Notes: a model not told the origin generated them from the letters alone. A stretch of DNA of 64,000 nucleotides from Chitiniphilus shinanonensis DSM 23277 (GCF_000374805.1 NZ_KB895336.1:124001-188000); one strand, 5' to 3'. Positions 42,546-52,321 are shown, counted from the stretch's first letter. Made by a program: numbers and translations.

Positions 42546-42803
42546 ATTTCATGGCCGCCGGCCCAACAATCGTCTATCCGTGCCGGAAAAACAGCAGAGC
42601 ACCTCGTGGCCTGGCGCCGCGTTCTCGACCGGGCATGAGCGGGGGCACGCGCTCACACCTGTTCGCCGCTGCGCGCAAATGGCACGCCGGATAGTGATGA
42701 TCGCCCCTGGCGGGCAGGTCGAGCGCATCCCAAAAATTCCCGCCGCCGCAGTGCCGGCAGCGGCGATGCTATAAGGATCGAACTCGCCTTCCGGGAGCAC
42801 ACC

Positions 42804-43109
42804 GTGCGCCATCCGCTGTTGTTCCTGCTGCTTGCCGGCGCCGCCGTTGCCGCGCCCACCAACCCGCATCCGCTGCGGCTGACCGGGCAATACATCTGTG
42901 CCGACGACGTGCAGTTCCATGTGCGCGCCAATATCGATGGTCGGACCATCTACCTCTACACGCCGCACCGGGTGTTCCCATTGCAACAGCGAGCCCGCGC
43001 TGACGGTTTCGAGTGGCGTAACCCCGAACTCACCTGGGAGGGCACGTCCGAGGCCAGTACCTTGCGCAACGACCACGGCGTGGTGGCGCGCGACTGTCGC
43101 AAGCGCTGA
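42804..43109 (+). CDS. Small secreted MliC-like protein (putative lysozyme inhibitor)
   Basis: 101 residues. Signal peptide (about 1-16, LLLAGAAVA), then YICADDVQFHVRANIDGRTIYL and RARADGFEWRNPELTWEGTSEASTLR ending in a Cys near the C-terminus. Two Cys bracketing an 8-stranded-type small beta domain and the W/G pattern resemble MliC inhibitors of C-type lysozyme. GTG start with GGGAG 7 nt upstream. Family call is moderate. Confidence 0.6.
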   Translation: MRHPLLFLLLAGAAVAAPTNPHPLRLTGQYICADDVQFHVRANIDGRTIYLYTPHRVFPLQQRARADGFEWRNPELTWEGTSEASTLRNDHGVVARDCRKR

Positions 43110-43246
43110 CGCCGCCTGGCGGGCCGCGCCGCAGGACGCGGCGTTGTCCGGCGCCAGCACTTCCGAATGTCCTACATCGGCATCGTGTATCGGGGTGTAA
43201 CCTGATTTTCACGAAAGGGGTTGCTGCCAACCAGGAGGGCACGAAG

Positions 43247-43462
43247 ATGCGCTATGAAATGCTGAACCACATGCCTGAGCTGTTCCGCGCGCTGGGCAAT
43301 ATCCATCACGGCAAGCATCAGCCGGCGGACGCCGAATCCTACATGCACTACTGCATGTTGCAGGCCAATGGCCTGGCGCAGCGTGGCGACAGCGGCTTTG
43401 AATTGACCGCGCGCGGCGAATGGGTGATCAACCGGCGCGAAGCCCAGCAGATGCGTCATTGA
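43247..43462 (+). CDS. Small conserved-looking protein of unknown function
   Basis: 71 residues, MRYEMLNHMPELFRALGNIHHGK at the N-terminus, two helices expected, no signal peptide, one Cys. A good AGGAGG ribosome site 8 nt upstream and a terminator after it support a real gene. No family recognised. Confidence 0.6.
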   Translation: MRYEMLNHMPELFRALGNIHHGKHQPADAESYMHYCMLQANGLAQRGDSGFELTARGEWVINRREAQQMRH

Positions 43463-43491
43463 CCACCCGGGCCGCCCACGGCCCGCAACCG

Positions 43492-43525
43492 GCCCGCGAT
43501 GTGTTCCACTCGCGGGCTTTTGTTT
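43492..43525 (+). terminator. Terminator after the 71-residue gene
   Basis: Stem GCCCGCGA/TCGCGGGC, 10-nt loop, then TTTTGTTTTG. Confidence 0.75.
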
Positions 43526-43546
43526 TGTCCGGCCCAGCCGCCGCGC

Positions 43547-44284
43547 TTAGAGTTGCGGGCGATAGTCGCGCCCCAGCAGTGCCCGGCACAGGTAATCGCA
43601 GGCCGCGTCGGCGTCGGGTTGGCTGCCGCTGAGTGTGAACTCGAGGTGCGGGCCGGGGTGGCGCTCGTTGCCGAACGACGGCAGGCAGGAGAAGCGCACC
43701 TCGGGAAAGCGCATCACCAGGCGCTCCATCTCATCGATCAGGTCGCCTTCGCGCGCGTCGGGCACCAGGATCGAACGATGGACCTCGCGTTGGCCTGGTT
43801 GATAGTGGGTGTCGAGCACCCACTCCAGCATGGGCCACGCCATTTCCGGAAACCCGGGCAGCAGGTGGTGGTGGCGGAAGCTGCATCCGGCCACCTGGTT
43901 CACCGGATTGGGGATCAGGTGCGCGCCCAGCGGGAACTCGGCCATGCGGATGCGATGCGGGTGCGCGGCCTCGCCATGCCGCGCGACGATCAGACCGGCG
44001 GCTTCGTCGTTCAATTCGAGCGCCACGCTGGCGGCCGATGCCAGTGCCTGACGGGTATGATCATCCGGCGTGGCGCCGATGCCGCCGCAGGAGATCACGT
44101 GTGCTTCATCGGCCAGCGTGCGTTGAAATGCCTCGGTCAGCACGTCGCGGTCGTCGGGCAGGTAGTGTGCGGCGGACAGGCGATGGCCCCGGTCGGCGAG
44201 CCGCGCCAACATGGCGGCGAAGTGTTTGTCCTGACGCCGTCCTTCCAGGATCTCGTCACCAACGATAAAGAGCTGGAACTCCAT
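43547..44284 (-). CDS. CinA-type molybdopterin-binding domain protein
   Basis: 245 residues. MoCF_biosynth/CinA N-terminal domain: FQLFIVGDEILEGRRQDKHF, HVISCGGIGATPDDHTRQAL (the GGxGxTxDD motif) and LLPGFPEMAWPMLEW. It lacks the C-terminal nicotinamidase domain of full CinA, so a pyrophosphatase-like role is possible. Head to head with the ferritin-like gene. Confidence 0.88.
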   Translation of the reverse strand: MEFQLFIVGDEILEGRRQDKHFAAMLARLADRGHRLSAAHYLPDDRDVLTEAFQRTLADEAHVISCGGIGATPDDHTRQALASAASVALELNDEAAGLIVARHGEAAHPHRIRMAEFPLGAHLIPNPVNQVAGCSFRHHHLLPGFPEMAWPMLEWVLDTHYQPGQREVHRSILVPDAREGDLIDEMERLVMRFPEVRFSCLPSFGNERHPGPHLEFTLSGSQPDADAACDYLCRALLGRDYRPQL

Positions 44285-44421
44285 GATGAAATCTCCATGA
44301 CATGTGCGGAATTCAGCTTGCCGCAGGGGAATGCAGGCGGTCTAATACCGCCGGGCCGAAACGCTCACCGTTTTCATCTGCCCGATTCCATCTTATAACT
44401 GCCCTAAGCAGGAGCCTGCCG

Positions 44422-45246
44422 ATGTTGTATCCCCAATTGTTCGCCGACCTGGAAAAAGCGCGCTGGAACATGGCCGACGATATTCCCTGGGACCAATTCG
44501 ACGCCGCCTTGCTGACGGACGACCAGGCGATGACGATCAAGATGAACGCGATCACCGAATGGTCCGCGTTGCCGGCCACCGAGATGTTCCTGCGCGACAA
44601 TCGTGACGACTCGGATTTTTCGGCCTTCATGTCGATCTGGTTCTACGAGGAACAGAAGCACTCGCTGGTGCTGATGGAATACCTGCGTCGCTTCCGTCCC
44701 GAGCTGTGTCCCACCGAGGAGGAGCTGCACGCCGTGCGCTTCGAGTTCGACCCGGCCCCGCCGCTGGAGACGCTGATGCTGCATTTTTGCGGCGAAGTAC
44801 GGCTGACCCAATGGTACCGCCGCGCTTCCGAGTGGCACACCGAGCCGGTGATCAAGCAGATCTACAAGACGCTTTCCACCGACGAGGCCCGTCACGGCGG
44901 CGCGTATCTCAAGTACATGAAGCGTGCCATCGAGCGCTGCGGCGTCGAGGCCAAGCAGGCGTTCGCCAAGATCGGCTTCCTGATGGCGTCGAGCGCGCGC
45001 TCCGGCAAGCCGCTGCATCCGACCAACCTGCACGTGAACAAGGATCTGTATCCCAACGATACGGTGCAGAGCCGCCTGCCGGATCCGGAATGGCTGGAGC
45101 GCTGGCTGGACGAGCAGATCCAGTTCGGCAAGGAGTGGGAAGCGCGCGTGGTCGGCGGTATCCTGCGTAATCTGTCCAGCCTGTTCGACGTGGCGCTGGA
45201 AACCACCGGCGACCTGAACCGCTATCGCAAGCAACTGATGGTCTAG
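44422..45246 (+). CDS. Ferritin-like di-iron protein (acyl-ACP desaturase-like)
   Basis: 274 residues. Two ExxH motifs in helices (FYEEQKHS at about 76 and STDEARHG at about 155) with further Glu residues (AITEWSAL, CGEVRLTQWY) form a di-iron carboxylate site as in stearoyl-ACP desaturase-type and related oxidases. Substrate unknown. ATG at 44422 has GGAG about 8 nt upstream. The stop is immediately followed by the 280-bp inverted-repeat element. Confidence 0.75.
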   Translation: MLYPQLFADLEKARWNMADDIPWDQFDAALLTDDQAMTIKMNAITEWSALPATEMFLRDNRDDSDFSAFMSIWFYEEQKHSLVLMEYLRRFRPELCPTEEELHAVRFEFDPAPPLETLMLHFCGEVRLTQWYRRASEWHTEPVIKQIYKTLSTDEARHGGAYLKYMKRAIERCGVEAKQAFAKIGFLMASSARSGKPLHPTNLHVNKDLYPNDTVQSRLPDPEWLERWLDEQIQFGKEWEARVVGGILRNLSSLFDVALETTGDLNRYRKQLMV

Positions 45247-45526
45247 GAGTCTGTCCATGATCCTTTCGCGGCAGCGCCGGGCCGGAAAAAGGTCAGGCAC
45301 CAGGCGTGCGACGCCGGCAATAACGAGTTATTACCCAGGAGCACAACGCAGTGGATGACCTTTTTCCGGCCCGGCCTAGCGCGGCCCGGCCCTTCGGGTT
45401 CGGGGCATTGCCGGCGCGCTGCTGCGTTGCACGCCGCTCACGGTATCCATACCGCCGCGCGTCCTGCGCCTTGCCGCACGCCGGCACTGCCCCGAACGCT
45501 GTCGTGAAAGGATCATGGACAGGCTC
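45247..45526. repeat. 280-bp nested inverted-repeat element (MITE-like)
   Basis: The ends (45247-45275 and 45498-45526) are inverted repeats of 29 nt with 26 matches, beginning GAGTCTGTCCATGATCCTTT on the left. Inside, 45277-45295 and 45356-45374 are a perfect 19-nt inverted pair, AATAACGAGTTATT is a near-palindrome, and the right half is another hairpin starting TTCGGGGCAT. It has no coding capacity. It begins right after the stop of the di-iron gene and ends 3 nt before the preferred rfaE2 start. Confidence 0.8.
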
Positions 45527-45529
45527 GCC

Positions 45530-46021
45530 ATGAACTACCCATTGCCCGACTTCGAAAGCAAGATCTGCCCGCCCGAGCAACTGGCGCAGCGCGTGGCTGA
45601 ACTGCCGCGCCCGCTGGTGTTCACCAACGGCTGCTTCGACATCCTGCACCGCGGCCACGTCACCTACCTGGGCCAGGCGCGGGCGCTGGGCGCCAGCCTG
45701 GTGGTGGCGCTCAACACCGATGCGTCGGTGCGGCGGCAGGGCAAGGGTGACGATCGCCCGATCAACGCGATGGAAAACCGTGCGGCGGTGATGGCGGCGT
45801 TGGGCTGCGTCGATCTGGTGACCTGGTTCGACGACGACACCCCGCACGCGCTGATCCTGGCGTGCCGGCCGGACGTGCTGGTCAAGGGCGGCGACTGGTC
45901 GATCGAGCGCATCGTCGGCAGCGCCGAGGTGCTGGGCTGGGGCGGGCAGGTGCATTCCATTCCGTTCCTGCACCAGACTTCCACCACCCAGACCCTCCAG
46001 AAGATCCGCGCACTGGGATGA
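45530..46021 (+). CDS. rfaE2: D-glycero-beta-D-manno-heptose 1-phosphate adenylyltransferase
   Basis: 163 residues. Nucleotidyltransferase motif [18 protein letters not shown] (with HRGH), [12 protein letters not shown] and the C-terminal STTQTLQKI are the ADP-heptose synthase domain. Makes ADP-heptose for LPS inner core. The kinase half (HldE N-terminal domain) is not fused here. Start uncertain: ATG at 45530 fits the family, but an in-frame ATG at 45515 lies inside the right end of the inverted-repeat element. Confidence 0.93.
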   Translation: MNYPLPDFESKICPPEQLAQRVAELPRPLVFTNGCFDILHRGHVTYLGQARALGASLVVALNTDASVRRQGKGDDRPINAMENRAAVMAALGCVDLVTWFDDDTPHALILACRPDVLVKGGDWSIERIVGSAEVLGWGGQVHSIPFLHQTSTTQTLQKIRALG

Positions 46022-47352
46022 CGCCACGCGAAAACCTGCTGGTCGAGCTGTTCTCCGACCTGAGCGAACACGGCGTGATCCGGCCCGACCTGCTGTGGCA
46101 GATCGGCTTGCTGGTGATCGCGGTCGGCCTAGCCCTGGTCGGCAGCCATTACCTCAAGCCGCGCCTGCACAGCGGGCACAGCCGCTGGAAATGGGGCAGC
46201 GAAGGGCTGGCGCGGGTGGTGTTCCCGCTGCTGGCGCTGGTGGGATTGCTGATGGGCGGGCTGATCCTGGCGCCGTTCTATCCGCTGCCGCACAAGCTGC
46301 TGGCCATCGCGGTGGTGCTGTTCACCGCGATGGTGAACATCCGCGTGCTGGTCTACGTGCTGCGCAGCACCTTCAACAATGCGCAATGGCTGATCCGCAG
46401 CGAGAAATACATCGCCGGCATCATCTGGACGCTGTATGCGCTGCACGTGGTCGGGCTGCTGCCCGAGATCGTCGAGGCGCTCAACAGCGTCAGCTTCAAG
46501 ATCGGCAAGATCAACATCAGCCTGCTGGGCGTGATCAACGGTCTGTTCTCGGTGGCGCTGACACTGCTGGTGGCGATGTGGCTGTCGCGGCTGATCGAGC
46601 AGCGGCTGATGGGCGCCAGCCTGATGGACATGAACCTGCGCGTGGTGCTGGCCAAGCTCACCCGCACCTTCCTGGTGACGCTGGCGGTGATCGTGGCGCT
46701 GCCGCTGGTGGGCATCGACCCCACCGTGCTGTCGGTGTTCGGCGGCGCGCTGGGCGTGGGCCTGGGTTTCGGCCTGCAGAAGATCGCGTCCAACTACGTA
46801 TCGGGCTTCATCATCCTGCTCGACCGCTCGGTCAAGCTGGGCGACCTGATCCAGATCGACGCCCGCCAGGGCGTCATTACCGGCCTGACTTCGCGCTACG
46901 TCGTGCTCAAGGGGGCGGACGGTACCGAATCGCTGGTGCCGAACGAAACCCTGATCACCTCCACCGTGGTCAACCAGTCGTACAACGATCGCAGCGTGTG
47001 GATCAAGCTGCCGATCTCGGTGGCCTACGAGTCGGATCTGCAACTGGTGATGAAGCTGCTGGTGGATGCCACGCGCGACATCGAGCGCATCGTGCAGGAC
47101 CCGCCGCCGCGTGCCTACCTGGAGAACTTCGGCGCCAGCGCCGTCGACCTGTCGGTGGGCTTCTGGGTCAAGGATCCGGAGAACGGCACCCTGGCGCTGA
47201 AGTCGCAGATCAACGAACGCCTGTGGCTCGCATTCCGCGAGCATCGCATCAATATCCCGTTCAACCGGCTGGACGTGGTGCACTTCCGCCCCAACGAGCG
47301 CGTCGCGGGCGACGGCAACCTGCAGGGTCTGGGCCCGGATCAACCCGGCTGA
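46018..47352 (+). CDS. MscS-family mechanosensitive channel
   Basis: 444 residues. At least five membrane segments, then the pore-lining helix and MscS core ([38 protein letters not shown]), beta domain with [15 protein letters not shown], and a cytoplasmic C-terminal domain. Releases solutes on hypo-osmotic shock. The start overlaps the rfaE2 stop (ATGA). Confidence 0.93.
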   Translation: MTPRENLLVELFSDLSEHGVIRPDLLWQIGLLVIAVGLALVGSHYLKPRLHSGHSRWKWGSEGLARVVFPLLALVGLLMGGLILAPFYPLPHKLLAIAVVLFTAMVNIRVLVYVLRSTFNNAQWLIRSEKYIAGIIWTLYALHVVGLLPEIVEALNSVSFKIGKINISLLGVINGLFSVALTLLVAMWLSRLIEQRLMGASLMDMNLRVVLAKLTRTFLVTLAVIVALPLVGIDPTVLSVFGGALGVGLGFGLQKIASNYVSGFIILLDRSVKLGDLIQIDARQGVITGLTSRYVVLKGADGTESLVPNETLITSTVVNQSYNDRSVWIKLPISVAYESDLQLVMKLLVDATRDIERIVQDPPPRAYLENFGASAVDLSVGFWVKDPENGTLALKSQINERLWLAFREHRINIPFNRLDVVHFRPNERVAGDGNLQGLGPDQPG

Positions 47353-47647
47353 ACGCGGCCAACGCCAGCTTCCTGGCGGCGTCGCCACTTCCTGGGCCCC
47401 GCCGGCCGCTCCAGGGCGTGCCGCAGACGCCTTCCCGCATGGCCCCACACGGCGTAGGGGCTTGTTCCGGCGATGAAAAGTGCTTGCCATGCCACGCATC
47501 CGACAAGCGTCGGGAACTTGGGATTATCACCATCGATCCATCCCGCCGAGCGCGTTAAGCAAATATTGATTAATATCAACTCCCTGCGTGCGATGCCTGG
47601 GTAGTTTGCGACGCGCGAATAGTTTGCATTTACGGAGAATCCGAAGC

Positions 47648-48841
47648 ATGAATTGGCTCAATGGCGCCATCGACCTGCCGTGGTGGGGCTACATCGTCGT
47701 CACCCTGGTGTTGACGCACATCACCATCGCGTCCGTCACCATCTACCTGCACCGCCACCAGGCGCACCGTGCAATCGACCTGGGCCCGATTCCCAGTCAC
47801 TTCTTCCGTTTCTGGCTGTGGCTGACCACCGGCATGGTCACCAAGCAGTGGGCCGCCATCCACCGCAAGCACCACGCGCGTTGCGAAACCGCGGAAGACC
47901 CGCACAGCCCGCAGATCCTGGGCATCAAGAAAGTGATGTGGGAGGGCGCCGAGCTGTACCGTGCCGAATCCAGGAATGCCGAGACCATGGAGAAGTTCGG
48001 CCATGGCACGCCCGACGACTGGCTGGAGCGCAACGTCTACAGCAAGCACAGCGCCATGGGCCCGACGCTGATGATGATCATCAACCTGTGCCTGTTCGGC
48101 GCCAACGGCATCTGGATCTGGGCGATCCAGATGGTCTGGATCCCGTTCTGGGCCGCCGGCGTGATCAACGGCATCGGCCACTACTGGGGCTATCGCAACT
48201 TCGAGTGCGAGGACGCCTCCACCAACCTGGTGCCGTGGGGCATCATCGTCGGCGGCGAAGAACTGCACAACAACCACCACACCTTCGGCACCTCGGCCAA
48301 GTTCTCGTACAAGTGGTTCGAGTTCGACATCGGCTGGGGCTACATCCGCACGATGGAAATCCTGCGCATGGCCAAGGTGCGCCGCGTGGCGCCCAAGATG
48401 AAGACGGCCGAAGTCCGGCCCGAGATCGACGAACACGCGCTGGCCGCCATCATCGCCAACCGCTACGCCGTGGCCGCGCACTACGCCCGTTCGCTCAAGC
48501 TGACCGTGTCCGAGGAGCTGGACAAGCTGCGTAGCTCCGCCCGGCTGCCGCATGCCGAATTCAACCTGGCGCGCCAGATGAAGCTGTGGCTCAAGCAGGA
48601 CGCCAAGGACACCCCGGTCAGCGAAAAGCCGCACCTCGACCAGTTGCTGGCGCAGAGCAAGACCCTGGAGCAGGTGTACCAGATGCGCCAGGAACTCACC
48701 CGGCTGTGGGAGCGCTCGTCGCTGTCCCGCGCCGAGCTGGTGAAGCATCTCCAGGATTGGTGCGCGCGGGCCGAGGCCAGCGGCATCAAGGCCTTGCAGG
48801 AGTTCTCGCTGCGCCTGCGTTCGGTGGCCGCCGTGCACTGA
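47648..48841 (+). CDS. Acyl-CoA/acyl-lipid fatty acid desaturase (DesA-like)
   Basis: 397 residues. Membrane di-iron desaturase with the three His boxes: HRHQAH, HRKHH and HNNHH. Several membrane helices in the first 200 residues. The long helical C-terminal part (about 270-397, with RLWERSSLSRAELVKHLQDW and RAEASGIKALQEFS) is common in proteobacterial members. Introduces a double bond (delta-9 type) into saturated acyl chains, affecting membrane fluidity. GGAG lies about 10 nt before ATG at 47648. Confidence 0.93.
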   Translation: MNWLNGAIDLPWWGYIVVTLVLTHITIASVTIYLHRHQAHRAIDLGPIPSHFFRFWLWLTTGMVTKQWAAIHRKHHARCETAEDPHSPQILGIKKVMWEGAELYRAESRNAETMEKFGHGTPDDWLERNVYSKHSAMGPTLMMIINLCLFGANGIWIWAIQMVWIPFWAAGVINGIGHYWGYRNFECEDASTNLVPWGIIVGGEELHNNHHTFGTSAKFSYKWFEFDIGWGYIRTMEILRMAKVRRVAPKMKTAEVRPEIDEHALAAIIANRYAVAAHYARSLKLTVSEELDKLRSSARLPHAEFNLARQMKLWLKQDAKDTPVSEKPHLDQLLAQSKTLEQVYQMRQELTRLWERSSLSRAELVKHLQDWCARAEASGIKALQEFSLRLRSVAAVH

Positions 48842-49150
48842 GCGCTTTCGTGGCGATCGAAAAGCCGGGCTGATGCCCGGCTTTTTCGTTGCCGGCCGGC
48901 GCGCGGCGGCAATGGCATGCCGACGTCGCAGGGCGGGGCGGTCGTGCCGATGGCGGGCCACCTGTCCCGGCCCCGCCGCGTGGCGGCGCGGCTGTCGCGA
49001 CCCGTGTGTCGCCGGTTTGCGCATTCCCCGCCCCCGGCCGATCATGACGGCAGCGGCGCATCCGGCCGAAAACCGGCGGTTCGCCACAATCTGGGCCAAG
49101 CCAAGCTTACAGGCTTCGCCTTATGATGAGCCCACCCGAGGAGCAAAGCC
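48842..49150. other. Gap between desaturase and RidA genes
   Basis: 309 nt. Holds the desaturase terminator at 48861-48886. The rest is GC-rich without a convincing gene and should contain the promoter of the ridA-chitinase pair. Confidence 0.4.
48861..48886 (+). terminator. Desaturase terminator
   Basis: Stem AAAGCCGGGC/GCCCGGCTTT (10 bp), loop TGAT, then TTTTT. Confidence 0.9.
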
Positions 49151-49504
49151 ATGTCCACCAGTATTCAGCGTTATCACATCGGTCCCCGCCTGGCCGAGAT
49201 CGTCGTGCACAACAACACGGTCTATCTCGCCGGCCAGATCGCCGAAACGCTCGACAAGGACGCCCGCGGGCAAACCGAGGAGGTCCTGGCTGCCATCGAG
49301 CGCCTGCTCAACGAAGTGGGCTCTGAAAAGCAGAAGATCCTCTCCGCCACCATCTACCTGGCCGATATGTCCGATTACGACGCGATGAACGACGCCTGGT
49401 CCACCTGGGTGGTGCCGGGGCATACCCCCGCGCGCGCCACCGTCGAGGCCCGCCTCGCCGACCCGCGCTACCGGGTCGAGATGGTCGTCGTCGCCGCGCT
49501 GTGA
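49151..49504 (+). CDS. RidA/YjgF-family protein
   Basis: 117 residues. QRYHIGPRLAEIVVHNNTVYLAGQIAE, MNDAWSTWV and the ligand-binding Arg in PARATVEARLADP are the RidA signature. RidA enzymes hydrolyse reactive enamines/imines; several subfamilies exist and the exact one is not clear. In a pair with the GH18 gene 31 nt downstream. Confidence 0.92.
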   Translation: MSTSIQRYHIGPRLAEIVVHNNTVYLAGQIAETLDKDARGQTEEVLAAIERLLNEVGSEKQKILSATIYLADMSDYDAMNDAWSTWVVPGHTPARATVEARLADPRYRVEMVVVAAL

Positions 49505-49535
49505 CCGCCGCGCCGTATTTCCACAAGGAGTTGTG

Positions 49536-50612
49536 ATGTCCAAACCGATCCTGCTCGCGTACTTTGCCGGCTGGAAAGAGTGGGAGCACCTGCCGCTCGA
49601 ACGCGACGCCAAGCGGCTGACCCATCTCTGCATCGCCTTTGCCAACATCGTCGGCGATGGAAAAGTGGCCTGGTTCAAGGGCGACGATGATCTGCCGGTC
49701 GACCCGACGCCGCAGGCCGCGCGCCTGTACCGCATGCGCGAGATCAACCCCGAGCTCAAGTTGTTGATCTCGATCGGCGGCTGGGCCGCCGACGGTTTCT
49801 CCGACGCCGCGCTGGACGCCGGCAGCCGCGAGCGCTTCGCCAAGGCCGCCATCGCCTTCATGCAGGAATACCGGCTCGACGGCATCGACCTGGATTGGGA
49901 ATACCCGTCCAACGACATGGCCGGCATCAAGGCCCGCCCCGAGGACAAGCGCAACTTCACCCTGATGCTGGCCGAACTGCGCCAGCGTCTGGACGCGCTG
50001 TCCGACGCCGAAGGCCGCCAGGGCAGCGCGCGCTACCTGCTGACCATCGCCGCCGGCGCCGGCCAGTACTACCTCGACGGCGTCGAGATGCCCGAAGTGG
50101 CGCGCCTGTGCGACTTCGTCAACCTGATGACCTACGACTTCTACAACGGCTGGGCCACCCGCGCTGGCCATCACACCAACCTCTACAACACCCCGGTCGA
50201 CCCGGAAGGCGACAGCTGTGCCAAGTCGGTGAAGCTGTTCGTCGACAACGGCCTGCCGCGCGACAAGCTGGTGCTGGGCTGCGCCTTCTACGGCCGCAGC
50301 CTCAAGGGCGTCGGCGCGGCCGGCCTGGGCGCACCGGGCACGCCCAAGAGCAATGGCGGCTACAGCTACAGCGAGATCGCCGCACTGCTGCGCGCCGGCG
50401 ACGGCCGCGCGGTGCGCCATTGGGACGACGACGCCAAGGCGCCGTGGCTGCTGGTGGATGGCGACCAGTTCGTCAGCTACGAGGATGTGCAGTCCATCGG
50501 CCTGAAGGCCGACTTCGTCAAGGCCGAGGGCCTGGCGGGGGCGTTCTTCTGGGAATACACCGAGGACGCCGACGACCAGTTGCTGGCCACCTTGTGGGAA
50601 AAGCTGGGCTGA
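49536..50612 (+). CDS. GH18 chitinase-like enzyme without signal peptide
   Basis: 358 residues. Catalytic motif DGIDLDWE with Asp115, Asp118, Asp120 and acid/base Glu122; substrate strand LLISIGGW; VNLMTYDFYNGW; C-terminal GAFFWEYTEDA. Acts on chitin oligomers by substrate-assisted catalysis. The N-terminus (MSKPILLAYFAGWKEW) is already the first barrel strand and no signal peptide is present, so it may be cytoplasmic or leave by another route. AAGGAG 5 nt before ATG at 49536 fixes the start. Confidence 0.93.
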   Translation: MSKPILLAYFAGWKEWEHLPLERDAKRLTHLCIAFANIVGDGKVAWFKGDDDLPVDPTPQAARLYRMREINPELKLLISIGGWAADGFSDAALDAGSRERFAKAAIAFMQEYRLDGIDLDWEYPSNDMAGIKARPEDKRNFTLMLAELRQRLDALSDAEGRQGSARYLLTIAAGAGQYYLDGVEMPEVARLCDFVNLMTYDFYNGWATRAGHHTNLYNTPVDPEGDSCAKSVKLFVDNGLPRDKLVLGCAFYGRSLKGVGAAGLGAPGTPKSNGGYSYSEIAALLRAGDGRAVRHWDDDAKAPWLLVDGDQFVSYEDVQSIGLKADFVKAEGLAGAFFWEYTEDADDQLLATLWEKLG

Positions 50613-50630
50613 GCGATCCTCAGCCAGCGA

Positions 50631-50657
50631 AAAGCCGCCCTTTGGGGCGGCTTTTTC
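50631..50657. terminator. Terminator between the GH18 gene and sbcB
   Basis: Stem AAAAGCCGCCC/GGGCGGCTTTT, short loop, T run on the right and A run on the left; serves both converging genes. Confidence 0.88.
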
Positions 50658-50682
50658 ATGGGCGACGCGGCCAGATCGGCGG

Positions 50683-52107
50683 TCAACCGTAGTCGGGCGT
50701 CACCATGTCGGCATACTCGTACAGCTCGGCCAGGATCGCCTCGGCGCGCGCGTCGGCGGTCTCGGCCAGTTCGTCGATGCGCTCGCAGTACGCCTCCAGC
50801 GACAGATAGCCGTCGCGGCCCTCGAACAGGCGCGCCGCGCGCAGCTGCGCCCAGCGCTCGCCTTCCTCCTCCGACAGCGACGCCGGGAAGTTGCGCGCGC
50901 GGTAGCGGAAGGTCAGCTCCTCCAGCCGGCCATCGTCGAAGCTGGGGCGCTCGCGCGCCAGGGCCGGGCCGTCCAGCGTGGCCAGCCTTGCCAGCGTGCG
51001 CCGGTCGTTGTTGGAGAGAAAACCGCCGTACAGGTCTTCGTCCACGTCGCACGGCCCGAACGGTTCGCGCTGGTACACCTCGCGCCACAGCCCGGCCAGA
51101 TCCGGCCCGGCCTGCAACGCCGCGGCGTGGCGCAGGGCGGTCTCGACATCGATGCCCCAGTGCGCGGCGCGCTCCGGCGGCAGCGTCTTCAGGTTGCCGA
51201 TCACGATCGGCGACTTGTTGATGTGGATGGTCTTCACCGGCAGCCGCGTCACGCCCTCCGGCAGTTCGGCGCCGCGGGTGAACATGCGCTGGCGGATGGT
51301 GGCGGCATCCAGGTCGAACAGTTCGGCCGGGTCGGCGGCCAGATCCCACACGATCAGTTCGTTCTTGTTCTGCGGATGCCAGCCCAGCGGCCACACCAGC
51401 GCAATGCAGCCGCGTTCCACCCCGAACATGCCCGACACGTGCAGCAGCGGGCGCGGCGTGGTGCCGATCTCGGCCTGCACCTTTTCCTTCCTGCGCAGGC
51501 TCAGGCAGAAATCGAACAGGCGCGGCTGGCGCGTGCGGATCAGTCGCGCCAGCGCGATGGTGGCACGCACGTCCGACACCGCGTCGTGCGCGGCCTCGTG
51601 CGCCAGCCCGTTGGCCGCGCTCAGGTGTTCCAGGCGGAAGCTGTGCTTGCCTTCGTCGTTCAACGGCCACTCGATGCCTTCCGGGCGCAGCGCGAACGCC
51701 GTGCGCACCGTGTCGAGCAGATCCCAGCGACCGCAGTCGTTCTGCCACTCGCGGGCATAGGGGTCGAGCAGATTGCGCCAGAACAGGAAGCGCGTGACCT
51801 CGTCGTCGAAGCGGATCGAGTTGTAGCCCACCCCGACGGTGCCCGGTTGCGAGAACTCGGCCAGCAGTTGCTGCGCGAACTGGTATTCCGGAACGCCACG
51901 CGCCAACGCCGCCTGCGGCGTGATGCCGGTGATCAGGCACGATTGCGGATCGGGCAGCCAGTCGGGCGTCGGCTGGCAGAACAGCTCCAGCGGCTGGCCG
52001 ATTTCGTTCAGTTCGTGATCGGTGCGGATCGCAGCGAACTGGGCGGGACGGTCGCGGCGCGGTACCACGCCGAAGGTTTCGTAGTCGTGCCAGAGAAAGG
52101 TGTGCAT
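50683..52107 (-). CDS. sbcB: Exodeoxyribonuclease I
   Basis: 474 residues. DEDDh exonuclease motifs: FLWHDYETFG (DxE), GVGYNSIRFDDEV and HDAVSDVRATIALA. Central SH3-like and C-terminal helical domains of ExoI follow. Degrades single-stranded DNA 3' to 5' and suppresses recB/recC defects. ATG at 52107 is preferred to a TTG at 52122. Confidence 0.95.
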   Translation of the reverse strand: MHTFLWHDYETFGVVPRRDRPAQFAAIRTDHELNEIGQPLELFCQPTPDWLPDPQSCLITGITPQAALARGVPEYQFAQQLLAEFSQPGTVGVGYNSIRFDDEVTRFLFWRNLLDPYAREWQNDCGRWDLLDTVRTAFALRPEGIEWPLNDEGKHSFRLEHLSAANGLAHEAAHDAVSDVRATIALARLIRTRQPRLFDFCLSLRRKEKVQAEIGTTPRPLLHVSGMFGVERGCIALVWPLGWHPQNKNELIVWDLAADPAELFDLDAATIRQRMFTRGAELPEGVTRLPVKTIHINKSPIVIGNLKTLPPERAAHWGIDVETALRHAAALQAGPDLAGLWREVYQREPFGPCDVDEDLYGGFLSNNDRRTLARLATLDGPALARERPSFDDGRLEELTFRYRARNFPASLSEEEGERWAQLRAARLFEGRDGYLSLEAYCERIDELAETADARAEAILAELYEYADMVTPDYG

Positions 52108-52157
52108 GGCGCTGCCGGACAAAGGAATCGCGCCATTTTACCTGCGATGGTTTGGGG

Positions 52158-52312
52158 AACCCCAAATCTTGAACCACAGAGAACACAGAGAGCACGGAGA
52201 TACACAGAGAAGGCCAACAACGAAGCTTTGACTCGGCGGCTTTCGCCCGGCCTGGTTTTCTCTGTGACCCCTCTGTGTTCTCTGTGTTCTCTGTGGTTCA
52301 AGATTTGGGGTT
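52158..52312. repeat. CACAGAG-type palindromic repeat, copy 1
   Basis: Arms of about 50 nt. The outer part AACCCCAAATCTTGAACCAC is exactly repeated in inverse at 52293-52312. Inside, both arms carry tandem CACAGAGAA-like units (ACACAGAGAGCACGGAGATA on the left). It lies between sbcB and the first pirin gene. Confidence 0.85.
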
Positions 52313-52321
52313 TCAACCTAT

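Noticed and set aside
42549-43160. 203-codon minus-strand frame over the MliC-like gene
   Set aside because: The plus-strand ORF has a signal peptide, ribosome site and family resemblance; the minus frame has none and reads through the rpoD-tRNA terminator side.
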